DNA of 64,000 nt from Monoplex corrugatus (Eukaryota > Mollusca > Gastropoda > Littorinimorpha > Ranellidae), in NCBI GenBank assembly GCA_030674185.1, contig CM060307.1:46373681-46437680 (forward strand). The letters run 5' to 3'. The notes under the pieces were generated by a model, which searched no databases, was not told the origin of the DNA, and was given only the letters and a program-made list of their open reading frames with translations. Below, one piece after another: positions 10,861-22,109 of this stretch. Within the stretch, counting starts at the first letter, position 1. Every line of letters begins with the position of its first letter. The position numbers and the translations under genes are program-made.

Positions 10861-12170
10861 AAAGCAACTGTAAACATTCCAAGCTGGAAGTGGATATGGA
10901 AAGGATCTTGTCTCATTGCTGCTTTTTCATCCATCTTTGGGACTCCGTCATCTGTAGTCTGGTGTTGTCATCTTCGGTGTGGGACTTGAGTTCAACCACA
11001 GTTTGCGCTTGTAAAAGTGAAAGATGTCATTCCAGGTGCATTTGCAATATGTGACTTCAGTGTCAAGTCAGGGACTACTGGTTATAATGATACGGACTCT
11101 GCAACAAAATACTGTTTTGTTGACATGGACTCGTGACTTTTGTGGACAACATTGATGGGATGGTTTCTTCCCTGTCCATTGCAGGGTTGGGAGAAACGGT
11201 TCATGTTTTAAATGGCAGAGTTTGTTTACTCAGTAATTACTTTGAGGATAATTAAACACCAAGCTGTGAAACTTTCTGGTTTCAGAGGATGAATGATATT
11301 CTTTTTGATGTATTTGCCTGGGTCTGGATTGCTTAATTTAAAATGATAACAACGAATTGTTGCCAGTAATGCACAAGCTGCACTGGTGTTAAAAACCTAT
11401 AGACAGTATCCAGTACTGATAGAATGTGTTCAGTGATGATGTAAACAGTACAGTGTGTAGGTCAATCATCACAAACAATAGGTCTCACTTTCAGTGCTTA
11501 GCTTAATTTGCACTGCCCGTGTCCTTGTTTATCTAGTTCTTTTTATATGTCACAAGTGCCATTTAGAGGCTTTGGAATGTAATTGAATTTTTTATTTTAA
11601 AAAGCATTGGTGAGCTTCAGATTAACAATATCAGAAAAATACTCTCAGACATAAGTTTACGAGTTTGGACACAGTGTCTCCCTATAGCTCAAATTTTATT
11701 CTGCTTTAGTTGTCAGTGGTACAACATTTAAACTTGTGTAACAGGTGATTAAATCTGTATTATTAATTGTTCCATTCTCCAAGTGATCCAGATCTGTTGG
11801 GTTCAGTTTAGCCCTTTGACTCCTCACCCTATCCCCAACTACAAAAGCTTAACCCTTTGAATCCCTCACCATATCCACCAGCTTCCTGCAGGAGCTGGTG
11901 GATAGGGTGAGGGATTCAAAGGGTTAAGTTTTTGCTTTGCTAGCAGAGCTGACAACACTGGATGCTGGTGGATTTGGTGTGAGGGTCAAAGGGTTAAAAG
12001 AACAGCAATTTTTTAATGGTTTGGTCAGTTTTGCTAAAGAGGCTAAGTGCAATGTTGTAAAATGTGTGATGGCTTTGAAAAACTTACACTCTTGCTTCAT
12101 AAAAAAAAAATTTGGTCTGAGAGGGATTCTTTCAGGAGGCTGGTAATAAAACATTTGCCTTCATTCTAAA
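10861..12170 (+). other. INSIG: INSIG 3' UTR, candidate polyadenylation signal
   Basis: Sequence after the INSIG stop. An AATAAA at 12145-12150 is the first canonical polyadenylation signal; an ATTAAA lies at 11251-11256. Further AATAAA hexamers occur to 15.6 kb, so the true end could be later. A foldback TTAA element (11808-11997) would lie inside this UTR if the 12.15 kb signal is used. Confidence 0.45.
11808..11997. mobile_element. TTAA foldback element, full copy 1
   Basis: Self-complementary sequence with TTA(A/G)CCCTTTGACTCC at one end and GTCAAAGGGTTAA at the other. A nested inner hairpin (arms 'ctttgaatccctcacc' and 'ggtgagggattcaaag') centres on 'cctgcagg' at about 11889. The layout is the same as the copies at 13.0, 15.0, 35.6, 51.8 and 56.1 kb. 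Confidence 0.85.
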
Positions 12171-12485
12171 CACACTGCACTTTGCTTCCAGCTGAGCCTC
12201 AGCCTGTGATCAAGGCTTACATATTTATTCATTATGATGAAGGTATGGTGGGAGTAACTGCCTGATTTTAGAGTCATTCAGGTATTGTATATAATTTAAT
12301 CTTGCAGTGGGGTGATACTGTAAATGTGACTCATTCCAAAGACAATGTGACGATCGATGTGTATTTACATGTAGAGTGTCCTTGTGAAACTATGATACAT
12401 ATGAATCACATCCTCAAGTTATACAAGTGTGCAAAGAGAAACTGCTGTCAGGTGTTTATGAGATGTGGTACATGTATACATGTTT

Positions 12486-12760
12486 AAAAGGTTGTACATA
12501 GAAACGTATAGAAGTGTGGTAAAAGTGTAAAAGATTGTACATGTGTCATTTATACGTATAGAAGTGTAATCAATTGTTCATGTGTAAAAGGTTGTACTTG
12601 TGTCATTTATATGTAATGAAGTGTAAAAGGTTGTTCATGTGTGAAAGGTACATTCATGTGTGAAAGGTTGTACATGTATCATTTAGATGTAAAAAAGTAT
12701 AAAAGGTTAGTCATGTGTAAAAGGTTGTGCTTGTATCGAAGGGTAAAAGATTGTGTATTA
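12486..12760. repeat. degenerate tandem repeat
   Basis: Loose repetition of 'taaaaggttgtacatgtg' and 'tcatttatacgtatagaagtg' style segments, 30-40 bases per unit, strongly diverged. Confidence 0.7.
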
Positions 12761-12951
12761 CGCATAATTTCACTTCACTACTAGAAGTTGATACCAAGTG
12801 CTGCAAAACTGTATGTGTGAATTTTTATTTTTAAAGATGCGAGTCAAACTACAACTGAAGGGGAGGGATACGAGTTGTATGTATTGTAAACCAGGTGGTC
12901 AAGTCATATTAACACTATCTGCTTATGAAGCTGATCGACAGCTTTTGCTTA

Positions 12952-13145
12952 TTAACCTTTTGACTCCCACACCCTGTTCACCAGCATCCTGCATTGTCAA
13001 CATACTAGCAAAGCAGAAAACTTAACCCTTTGACTCCCTCACCCTATATCACCAGCTTCCTGCAGAAAGCGGGTGGATAGGGTGAGGGAATCAAAGGGTT
13101 ACGCTTCTGCAGGTGGTGGATAGGGTGCAGGAATCGAAGGGTTGA
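12952..13145. mobile_element. TTAA foldback element, full copy 2
   Basis: Begins TTAACCTTTTGACTCC and contains the inner arm pair 'aaccctttgactccctcacc' / 'ggtgagggaatcaaagggtt'. It ends near 'gaagggttga', where the terminal TTAA is changed. A short diverged relative follows at about 13240-13315. Confidence 0.85.
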
Positions 13146-13319
13146 GGTGTTACTTTCAAAGTTTGGAATTAGCCATGTAGTCCCTGAATCATTTTCTTTG
13201 TGTCTACAGTTGCCACTTGCGGGAACTACCATGATGATTGGATTAATCCTTTCATCCTAACCACGAGTTTCATACAGGAAGTGGATGGGTAGGGTGAAGA
13301 ATTGACAGGGTTAAAGTCT

Positions 13320-14920
13320 GCTCCTCGGGGGGAACATTTTAACTGATTTTTTTATCTGTGGGGTGGATGGGAGAGGAGGAATAATGACATAGTGGCCCCA
13401 ACTTGGGCTGTACTTATTCAAATTTAGTGAGTGTAACTATCTGCTCCATCAGACATGATGGAGAAATCTTTACACATTTTGTCTACGGATACAATTTCTG
13501 CCCTATAGTTCACACCTTTTGGGTATTTGTTTTTATATCTTTCATACAGAGCTATGTCTGACGAAACTTTTCCAGCAGGTAGTTTGTCACATACACACAC
13601 TTTGTTCGAAGAATTGTCGCGAGTCAGTTTGAATCAGTCTCCTATCTTCTAAAAAGAAAGTTTGAAAAATAAGTGTTTGAAGATTCATATCAGTCATATT
13701 TCTATGTGTGTGTGGCGATTGCTGGTGAGGGCTCATTGTAATATATGCAGATGATTGATTTCTTCTTCAGTTCACATGCATACATTACTACATGTTGTAC
13801 GTGCCTGATTATATGGGCACAAATGTGAAACAGGAAAGAGAAGTCAGCTGTTTCAGATTATTTTTAAAACTTCATATTGTGTTATCAGGTAGCTTGATGC
13901 TGAAGATCTGAAACTATTATCTGATGATTAACTTTCTGACACGAGGTTATTGGAAATTTGTAACAAGGTAGCTTAAATGCGGAAGAAAATCTGAAACTTG
14001 CCTAAGATTAAACCCTTCAGACTTGATTGTTGGGAATTCGATTCTCAGCTGAATTCGAAGCTTATTGGGAATAGAAAATGGCAGAAAATCCAGTTTCTGC
14101 TGAGGAGCTCAGGTCAGTAATTTTTATTTGTAATGCCAAGACTTGAATCACTGACTAGGAATGCAGAATATCACTGCCATGCTGTTTTAAGTTGTATTGT
14201 CTATGTGTTGCAACATTGCTTTGAGCAAGGTGTCAGTCGTTTTGGTGTTGGGAAATAGATGGAGTGTCTCAGCAACACACCAGGTATTTATTCTGAGACG
14301 CTTGTAAGGTAAATGGGTTGTGTTCATTGTATGATGTGTACATATTGCAATCCTTTAAGAAGTGTTATACACAGTCATCAGCAGTGGAATTCTTTTTTTG
14401 TGTGCATATGTGTTGTGTTGATTTTCTTTCACATGTACTTTTTTTTCATTCTTTAGTTATCCACATTGTCTGGCATGCATTTTAAGCAAATTCAGATGTT
14501 TTGTTGTTTAAAAGAATTAAAGAAAATAAATCACATCATTTAGTCCATGGGTTGGATGAACATAACTGTGAGCTACAGTTGATGAAATATGTTTCACATT
14601 ATTATTCATATGAACAATAACCATCAGCTACTCTTGGCTTGTGGTACCATGTAGCAGATTTCTCAAAAATCTTCTCATGAGACAACAACAAAAAACGAAT
14701 CTCATCCACAGACACATAGTGCAAGAAAATGTCCTCAGGGTGTTACACATGTATCTAAAAATACAAGCTATTAAAAAGACAAAAGAAATCACAAATCGGT
14801 CGATGTACATCTAAAAATATGAGCTGTTAATTTGAATCATATCGCTGTTACATAAAATGTGAAATGTTGTAAGATGAACACGTACCATGCACGTCTGAGG
14901 TTTTGCCGAAATGTGCTCAT
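13320..14920. other. unassigned intergenic DNA
   Basis: AT-rich sequence without a recognisable gene or repeat. An alternative, much longer INSIG 3' UTR could run through it, but nothing in the sequence decides this. Confidence 0.35.
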
Positions 14921-14923
14921 ACT

Positions 14924-15105
14924 GAACTCTGACTCTCGTGCCCATATTCTGCATTGTCAGCCATACTAGCAAAGCAAAAACTTAACCCTTTGACTCCCTC
15001 ACACTATCATGCAACTTCCTGCAGGAAGCTGGTGGATAGGGTGAGGGAGTCAAAGAGTTCCAAGTTTTTGCAATTGGTGGATAGGGTGAGGGGTCAAAGG
15101 GTTAA
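14924..15105. mobile_element. TTAA foldback element, full copy 3
   Basis: Contains the inner hairpin 'ttaaccctttgactccctca' against 'tgagggagtcaaag', centred on 'cctgcagg' near 15029, and ends GGTCAAAGGGTTAA. The left outer arm has decayed. Confidence 0.8.
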
Positions 15106-15339
15106 TAAACCTTAGTGGATAGGGATTTTTTGTATGTGTTCTTTTAACACATACTGTCTGTGCTGTTTTACCACTGGGAATGGCAGACAACTTTTCCACG
15201 GTAATAAAGCAAAAAAGCAATGCCACCTACAGTGGCAGTGGGTTTACTACGTTGCATTGTTTTTATTATTTATACTCCACCTTTATTGTAAATGTTTAAT
15301 GATTCTGATGATATCATTTTCACAATTTTGGTTTTTTTT

Positions 15340-15640
15340 TCAATCAACTTTACCACACATGCAACTGCAAGTACCTGGTGCTTTTAAAAATAAAAAGTGG
15401 AACCATTAACTGTTGTCGTGTTCTGTTTGCATGTATTATCAAAACGATTTTGTCTGTAAGAATGAATACTTGGAACTTGGTTTCTCTGTTTCTTTTTGAG
15501 TACTTCTGATGAACTTGATTTCACTGTTTCATTTATTTCAAAGCATTTTACTACACACATGCAGCTACATCTACAACTACCAGGTTGTGGGTTGTTTTGT
15601 TTTTTTCAAATAAAAGCTGAACTGTAACTGTTATGTTTCA
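15340..15640. repeat. diverged duplication with poly(A)-signal-like hexamers
   Basis: Two related segments, each with 'ttt(a)ccacacatgca' or 'ctacacacatgca', an '(a)ctaccaggt'/'tacctggt' motif, then AATAAA and 'ctgaactgtaactgtt'/'accattaactgttg'. They lie at about 15345-15415 and 15545-15640. Either could serve as a 3' processing site if INSIG transcripts extend this far. I see nothing coding. Confidence 0.35.
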
Positions 15641-16129
15641 CTGGAATGAATTATAATATAAATGATTTCATCTGCTCTCATGATTTTTGTTTTGTTCTTT
15701 AGATAAATAAAGAAACAAACCTGACCCCCGCATAGGCCAGGGGGCAACATTTTCATTCTTGACAAGAGCATTTTCTTTCAAAGTCACTTTAATAGTGGTA
15801 ATTATGATTCCATTTATACAGTGTACAAAACAAAATAAAATAGAAAGGGGAGGGGGAATGGTGCCATGTCAGTACAATAATGCAGTACAAATACAGATTC
15901 ATACAGACAAACATATCAATGCAGCATATAGGCTACATAGTTCATCAAAAATAGCAACAAAAATGTTTTTTCAGTGTGGGGTTTGCATATACTCACACAC
16001 TGCATGCATACATACACACACATGCAGACAAACTGAAATATGACTGGACTGAGAGCTGTTGAAGAGTTACAAGCAATTAATAAAACTATGAATTTGGAGA
16101 TACTTCTCGACATGTGTTTGATCTGCATT

Positions 16130-16760
16130 TTAAATGTTAAGCAGACATCTGCTTTGTCTTAAAGACACTGGGAGGGAGTTCATGTTCTTGAGCCAAAAAC
16201 AGAAGGATTTCTGTCTGCAGGGTGTTAGTGACAATCAAGGTACGGTGATGGGAAAAGGTCCTTGAGACTTGTGAGCTTTGGATGATTTATAAGGCAGGAG
16301 TTTGGACATGTATATGTTGGCATAGTGTTTGAATGTTGTAAGCAGTGTGTGGCGATTTCATGCTCAATTCTTCCTATGACTGGAAGCCAATGCAAGAGTG
16401 CTTTTGCAGTGCACTGTTGGCTGTCATGTACAAGTCGAACTGCATTGTTTTCAATTTTCTGGAACTTCAATAGCTTATCATCAGAAAGTCCAGCTGAGAG
16501 AGTTACAATAGTAAAGTCTGGACAGGATGAAAGATACATCTTATTTGTGGCAGCAGCAGGGAGAAATGGACAGATTTTGCTCTTTTTACATATTGGGAGA
16601 TGCAGGATTTTTGTGGAGGTGTTTTCAATTTAGGCTGTTTTATTCCATAGGGGTCTGTACATGTTGCATCTCCAAGTGTCGCTAGTTTGTGTTCCAGGGT
16701 GATTCTCCCTGTCAGCATGTTCAGTTTTTGACTATTTCTCCATCCAGCATCTCCCATTCC
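16130..16760 (-). pseudogene. decayed LINE ORF2 C-terminal region
   Basis: On the minus strand the frame LSDDKLLKFQKIENNAVRLV, then ALLHWLPVIGRIEHEIATHC, matches the familiar LINE segment around 'QxIQNNAxRLV ... LHWLPVxxRIxxK'. A shifted frame gives SLRQSRCLLNI near 16140-16190, like the C-terminal 'LPxSLRQS'. Upstream, GDAGWRNSQKLNMLTGRITL (to ~16757) could be a continuation. Frameshifts and stops show it is dead. It is not a close relative of the 8.4/57 kb LINE. Confidence 0.6.
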
Positions 16761-16859
16761 TCTTTTGCACTTACAGGCAGCAAGTTGAATTTATGGCGCT
16801 TGGCATCAAGAGTCTGTACAAATGCTTAGCATCAAGAGCCTATACAAATTCCTTGCCTG

Positions 16860-17440
16860 AACACTAGCATGGATGTCATTGGCACAGTGGTTTGATTTGT
16901 GGTCTCGGTTTTCTGTCTTTATCTGCTGGCATAGTGCACAGCTGCTTATTGATCAGTATCTTCAAAAAGCCCTTTTAAGCCCCATGGATCTTAAAGCTGC
17001 ACTTGGTGGAGAATCTTTTTCCACAGACATATATGGGAATTCCATTTCTCCAATAATCATTGTCAGTTGTAGATTTCCAGCCTTGATCAGGGTGGTGTCA
17101 ATGGATTCATTATTGTCTCCCCTTTCCAGTGAATCCTGTAAGTATCTTTCGTTTAAGGAACTATCAGCAAGTTAGAGAAAGGCAAAATGAGGAGTCAGCC
17201 CATAAAGTATGCATATCTACTGATCCAGTCTTTTCCACTGTCATCCTGTTTTCCCTGAGGACTGTTACCAAAGTTTTTGATGTAGTCACAGTATGGTTTT
17301 TCAGTGAAGAGATGGCTGGCTAAAGGCAGTAGCGCAGTGTTTATGGACTGCATTGTGTATTCATACTGTGTGTAACCATCGTGCTTCATTATTATGCAAA
17401 ACCATATGATTTCTTGTCTTACATACAAAATGTACAAACA
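16860..17440 (-). pseudogene. possible decayed coding sequence, family unknown
   Basis: Minus-strand frames between stops look coding-like but I recognise no family: FTEKPYCDYIKNFGNSPQGK (about 17210-17320) and, after a frame change, ERYLQDSLERGDNNESIDTT followed by LIKAGNLQLTMIIGE (about 17030-17165). The right edge of the preceding LINE fragment lies close by, so this may belong to the same or another dead element. Confidence 0.25.
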
Positions 17441-18672
17441 AATATGTTTCAGTTTCTCAAAACAGAATGTGTTGGCAAATATGTTTCAGTTTCTCAAGAC
17501 AGCATCTTTGCACACAGAATAAATTCCATATCCACTGATGTAATGTGATGGAGAACATTCAAAATGATCATGCCATATGCCATCGGCCTGCACATAAGCT
17601 CTGTGCACTTAACAAGGTCTTGATGTCGGTTACGTGTGGTGATTCAGTCACAGGGGCACTGTCCGCCTAACTGGCAAAGAGCAAAACCAAAGTCAGCACA
17701 ATGTTAACTTTAATTTCAGGGCAAGCTACATAGCTGTTCTTGAACATCAACTTTTTAAAAGTAGTTTTAAGCTGTGTTACTCATGGCACTATTGCCAACC
17801 ATCTGGTGCTTAGGTGGCAATTTTGTCCGTCTTTTTCATGGAGCAGCAAATGGTTGAAAGGAAGCAAGTGAAATACTCTGGTAATAGCCTGCAAATTTCT
17901 TAATTTCCATGGCAATAATGCATCATTTTCAGTTTGATCAAGCTGCATGTCTATTTATTTCAGCACAGGTGCGACATCAGCTTCAAAGTAGGATAAAATG
18001 ATTGACTCCCACTGAACAGGGACTTGTTGCTAGCAGAAAAAACAAGAGAAAGTTGCTCTTGGCAACGCAACAACAAAGAACTAAACTGACTCTGAATGTA
18101 TTATATAAAGTGTCATAAATCTGGCTTGAAGAATGATTTTTTTTTTCTGGGAGCATGTCGTATGTTGGTTACAATTCAGGCACGCCAGCAAGTTTCTTGT
18201 ATCTTACAAACAGTTCTCAAGTATTACTTTTTCTAAAACAGCCTTTCTAAATCCACATAGTTCTACATTTTGTGTTCACAGATTTGCTCCAAAAATTTCC
18301 AGAAACATGCTGTCACACAGTTGAATTTGGTGCAATGGTCATAATGTCTGCATTTAGAAGATTTTTGGGAGAGTCAGTCAAAATATCTGCACTGAATTAA
18401 AAAAAAAAAAAAGGCGAATGAGGTACGTAAGTGAGTTTGTAATTATCATTCAAATTAACCTGTTCCATTTATTGAAAAAGATCAGGAAATCTTACAAGTT
18501 GTAAACAAAGTTCTTGGTTCTTTGATTCTGAAAATGAGCCAAGTCCATACATATCACTACACTCCAGGTTATGTTCTGTTAGATTACTGACCCAAATTAA
18601 TAAAATCCAACAGAGAATTCATTGCAGGAAAATGCTGTCTGATCATTGTTAAACTAACTTTGAATTTTCGTT
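17441..18672. other. unassigned intergenic DNA
   Basis: No gene recognised on either strand. Short minus-strand open stretches may continue the decayed coding material at 16.9-17.4 kb, but stops are frequent. A poly-A run lies at 18399-18413. Confidence 0.35.
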
Positions 18673-18673
18673 A

Positions 18674-18702
18674 TATACTGCTCAAAACAATTGAAAGGCC
18701 AC
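18674..18702 (+). repeat. left terminal inverted repeat of Tc1-like element
   Basis: 29 bases starting TATACTGCTC and ending AAAGGCCAC, identical to the reverse complement of 20265-20293. Confidence 0.95.
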
Positions 18703-19040
18703 CTGCACTTTTTGTGTCATTTCATTAGACGTCGTATTTATAAAGAATGCAAAATTTCTCATAAATCTTTTCATTGCACTTGGTTGTATGCTTCAATAGT
18801 CCACCTGAGTTTACTCACAAATCAGTTCTGTCTCTTTCGTGCACATCGCAGGAGTCAGCTAAAGATAGGCATCAGCCCCACGAAAAATGGGTGCAAATCA
18901 AACAAATCCATATGACACAGCAGAATTGAGCAGTAGCAAGACTGCAATGCACGTGCAAGCCATGTCGATCGTGAACACAAATCATCAGTTTGGATGCACT
19001 GTTGCGTATTTGAGGTCGCGTTCGAGACACATTTCCAACC

Positions 19041-20069
19041 ATGCCCCAAAGACGACGATTAAGCGATGTTGACCGAGGGCGGGCCATGGCGTGGCTACAG
19101 GATGGCATAGGGATCCGAGAAGTTGGTCGCCGATTAGCTGTCAGCCATTCAGTCATTCAGACTTTACGAGACCGCCACACTGAAACAGGTAGTGTTGCTG
19201 AACGAAGACGACCAGGACGTCCGCGGTCAAATTCAAGACAGCAAGACAGGTTTCTAGTCGTGTCGGCTTTAAGGCAGAGAACAGCCACCGCCAACACACT
19301 CAGGGCGCAACTGCGAACAGCTGTCAATGTTAATGTCAGTGACCAGACAATTCGGAACCGGCTGAGAGAAGGAAACCTGCATTCAAGGCGACCCGCCATC
19401 CGACCTGTCCTGACAGCTGCTCACCGCACTGCACGCCTGGCATGGGCCCGACGTCATCTGGCATGGACAAGGCAGCAGTGGAGAATGGTGCTGTTCACTG
19501 ACGAATCCCGCTTTACCAGATCCTTCCATGACGGCCGAATCCGCGTCTGGAGGCGACAGGGAGAGCGGTACCACAATGCCACTGTGATGGAGCGTGATCG
19601 CTATGGTGGCGGATCCATCATGGTGTGGGGTGGAATGGGGATGGCCTACAGAACCCCCCTTTACCATGTGCAAGGCAACCTGAATGGCGTGGGCTACAGG
19701 GATAACATTCTGCAGCCTCTCGTACTACCGGCACTGCAGGCCATGGGACCGGGCGCCATTTTCCAGGACGACAATGCAAGACCTCACAGAGCCCGAGTCG
19801 TCAACGACTTCCTGCAGCAGCAGCAAGTCATCCACATGGACTGGCCAGCATGTTCACCGGATCTCAATCCCATCGAACACCTGTGGGACGTGCTGGGCCG
19901 ACGACTTCGAGATAACCACCCCCCACCAGCTGACCTCGACCAGCTGTTCCAATTTCTTCAGCAAGAATGGCAGGACATTCCCCAATTGACTCTGAGGACA
20001 CTGGCTCAGTCCATGAGACAACGATGCCGCGAATGCATTCAGGCCAATGGCGGACACACACGATTTTGA
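19041..20069 (+). CDS. Tc1-like transposase (DD34E)
   Basis: 342 residues, the usual length for Tc1 transposases (about 340). It cuts and rejoins the element's own ends in the nucleus. The N-terminal part (1-50) reads as a helix-turn-helix (IREVGRRLAVSHSVIQTLRD), followed by RRPGRPRS (57-64), the GRPR-type minor-groove contact between two helix-turn-helix units. The second DNA-binding unit (about 65-125) contains VSDQTIRNRLRE. Catalytic residues are D154 (LFTDESRF), D244 (FQDDNARPHR) and E279 (DLNPIEHLWD). The spacing of 34 residues between D244 and E279 gives DD34E. No frameshift or stop is seen. The ATG at 19041 precedes PQRRRLSDVDRGRAM, a normal Tc1 start. The gene is richer in GC than its flanks, which fits horizontal or recent arrival, though this is only suggestive. 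Confidence 0.95.
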   Translation: MPQRRRLSDVDRGRAMAWLQDGIGIREVGRRLAVSHSVIQTLRDRHTETGSVAERRRPGRPRSNSRQQDRFLVVSALRQRTATANTLRAQLRTAVNVNVSDQTIRNRLREGNLHSRRPAIRPVLTAAHRTARLAWARRHLAWTRQQWRMVLFTDESRFTRSFHDGRIRVWRRQGERYHNATVMERDRYGGGSIMVWGGMGMAYRTPLYHVQGNLNGVGYRDNILQPLVLPALQAMGPGAIFQDDNARPHRARVVNDFLQQQQVIHMDWPACSPDLNPIEHLWDVLGRRLRDNHPPPADLDQLFQFLQQEWQDIPQLTLRTLAQSMRQRCRECIQANGGHTRF

Positions 20070-20264
20070 CTTTTTTGGGTGAGCTGCAACTTTTCACATT
20101 TTTGAAAAATGGGGTCATGTCCATCAACCTCAAACTCTTGTTATTGACATTAATTTGGTCAATGAATTTTGTTGATTATCGGTTGATTAATGAAAAAAGT
20201 ACAATTTACATTCATTGTTATTAACTGTTTGTGTTTCGACATGGAATTGCGAGATAGTTTCTCA

Positions 20265-20293
20265 GTGGCCTTTCAATTGTTTTGAGCAGTATA
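20265..20293 (-). repeat. right terminal inverted repeat of Tc1-like element
   Basis: 29 bases, exact reverse complement of the left repeat. Confidence 0.95.
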
Positions 20294-20295
20294 TA

Positions 20296-20770
20296 CATTG
20301 TTGTTACATAGCACTGTTCTCCAAACTCATTTGACCTTGCTGCATATTTCACATGATCAGACATTTTGGTGGAGCATAGAGAACTCGGTCCGTTAGGTGA
20401 GCTGACCACATTTGTTCACTCTGTATCATTGGCAGATGTGCATGCCAGTTTTCAAATTTCCATACGCCAGCCTCTGACCTGACTTGCACTAAAGTTACCT
20501 GATTTTTAACATGCATATTTGATATTCTGCATGCATATACTTTTTAACAGGTTCATGCACTGGTAGGTCTGCATGCGTTGACATGGGAGAAGCTCTCCAT
20601 TTTTACCAGAAGGAACAGTGTCTGAGATAATTGAACCCAGTGCGTTCTGACTGGAAGTCCAGTATTTACCTACCTGACCACTGCAGCTGGTCGATATATT
20701 ATTCCTGTTTGGACAAGACCTATATGCAATAGAACACAGATCAGACATCCCACAGGCAATTTCAATAAAA
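20296..20770. other. unassigned DNA between two transposable elements
   Basis: About 475 bases between the Tc1-like element and the DIRS-like element. Nothing recognisable on either strand. Confidence 0.4.
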
Positions 20771-20812
20771 AAGGAAATTTTCCTTCTAAACTTACGTTTA
20801 ATCTAACATACT

Positions 20813-20942
20813 TACCGTGGCTCACTGATGCAATAAGCGGCAGCGATTTGCCATTCCTGCCTCATAAACAATAAAGTCCGAAAGGACCATAACTCTGAGA
20901 GTATCCATGTCTTGCGCATGCGCATGTGCTCTTCCTCTTTTC
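20813..20942 (+). repeat. DIRS left inverted terminal repeat
   Basis: Starts TACCGTGGCTCACTGATGCA and ends at CTCTTTTC. It matches the reverse complement of 25879-26008 with one visible mismatch (cataaac/cgtaaac). It includes the palindrome TGCGCATGCGCA at 20913-20924. Confidence 0.95.
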
Positions 20943-21010
20943 GAGGAAACCAAGACCCTGACTGTGAATGGAAGGAACCAGGAAGGCAGGGAGGACTGGA
21001 GGGACTCTGC

Positions 21011-21101
21011 GTGAGCCATGGTAAGTATGTTAGATTAAACGTAATTTTAGAAGGAAAATTTCCTTTTAATTACACATACTGTACCGTGGCTCACTGATGC
21101 A
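21011..21101 (-). repeat. DIRS internal complementary region
   Basis: Its left part (21011-21065) is complementary to the left element end (20771 to about 20826), ending in the near-palindrome 'aaggaaaatttcctt'. Its right part (21066-21101) is complementary to the right element end (about 25989-26024). The join at 21065/21066 therefore fixes the element ends at 20771 and 26024. Length is close to the 88 bases of DIRS-1. Confidence 0.9.
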
Positions 21102-21134
21102 GAATAGCGCTACCCGGAAGGAGGGCTTACCTGG

Positions 21135-22084
21135 TTAACGCCTGGAGGAATGAGACGAGTCAGGGCGTGCGGTAGAGATGGGGTGTTGAGCCACCACAGC
21201 GGAAGCGATACCCCTAGATCCATCGTCGCGCAGACGGTAGACATCGCGCCGGTAGGATGGAATGAAGTGCCCGGAGAACGCCAATGCGCGGCGTCCAGGA
21301 CACTCTGGAGGCTGGCATTGAGTGAACGCCAGTGACAAGGCCCATGCTCTAATCTCATGGGGCCTCAGGGAGAAGACAGCCAAATCTGAGCCTGGCCTTG
21401 CATACGCATCCTTGATGACTGTCCACAGCCATCGAGAGATGGATGCGCGGCTAATGGCCTTCTTATAACTTTAGTTGTAAGAGAGAAACAGGTGGTGCTG
21501 CTTCTGGCAAGACGATTTCGTCATCCGGAACAAGGATAGACGTCAGGGGATGAATGGAGATAGACAGAGTAGGAGAACCTGGCGACTAGTTCTTGGCCAA
21601 GAAGCGGGAGTAGGCGGAGAGACATTGAGCCCTCCGGTTCGAAAGCGACATCCCCGGGGAGTCCACTAAGAGCGTGCACTTCGCTACAGTGCCTCCCCGA
21701 CGCTAGAGGGAGTAGAAAGGCCGTCCGAAATGAGAGGAACTTGGGAGAACACATCCCTGATGGGCTCGTAAGGCGGAAGTCCCAGGGAGGAGAGGACGAG
21801 AAGGAGATCCCCGGAAGGGAAGCCCCGCGGACAATATCCCGCAGGACAGGGTCGTCCACAAAGGAAGGACTACCCGACTGGCTGACGGTGGTGCAGATGG
21901 CTGCCCTGCATGCCGGGGACAAGCCTAATGAAGACATTGAGTCCTGCACAGCAGCCAAGCAGGAAGGTTTAGAGCTTCCGGATTGCTGTGCAGAATGCGT
22001 GACCTTGGTTGAAGCAAGGACCGGCCTGTCACAGTGCGTGTTATTGGAGGCACATGGAACAGATGCAGCAGTTCTGGAAACCAT
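21135..22084 (-). pseudogene. DIRS tyrosine recombinase, frameshifted
   Basis: Minus-strand pieces in different frames follow the order of DIRS recombinases. An N-terminal core-binding part (LGLSPACRAAICTTVSQSGS) is followed by DPVLRDIVRGA and PPWDF, as in the 'hxxPPWDLxxVL' region. Then come SFRTAFLLPLASGRHCSEVH and LSGLPGDVAF. After a gap with stops, the C-terminal end is FSLRPHEIRAWALSLAF, holding the second catalytic arginine (HEIRA), and SYRRDVYRL, where the catalytic tyrosine is expected. Such recombinases insert the circular DNA copy. Several frameshifts make it non-functional. Confidence 0.8.
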
Positions 22085-22109
22085 GTTTGGCAGGCCATCG
22101 AGGCGCCAC

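Larger units (their letters stand above)
18674..20293 (+). mobile_element. Tc1/mariner-type DNA transposon, apparently intact
   Basis: A 1,620-bp element with 29-bp perfect terminal inverted repeats beginning TATACTGCTCAAAACAATTG (18674-18702 and 20265-20293). It is flanked by TA dinucleotides (18672-18673 and 20294-20295), the expected target duplication of this superfamily. A single uninterrupted transposase gene fills the middle. Perfect inverted repeats together with a full-length gene suggest a recent insertion. Confidence 0.95.
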
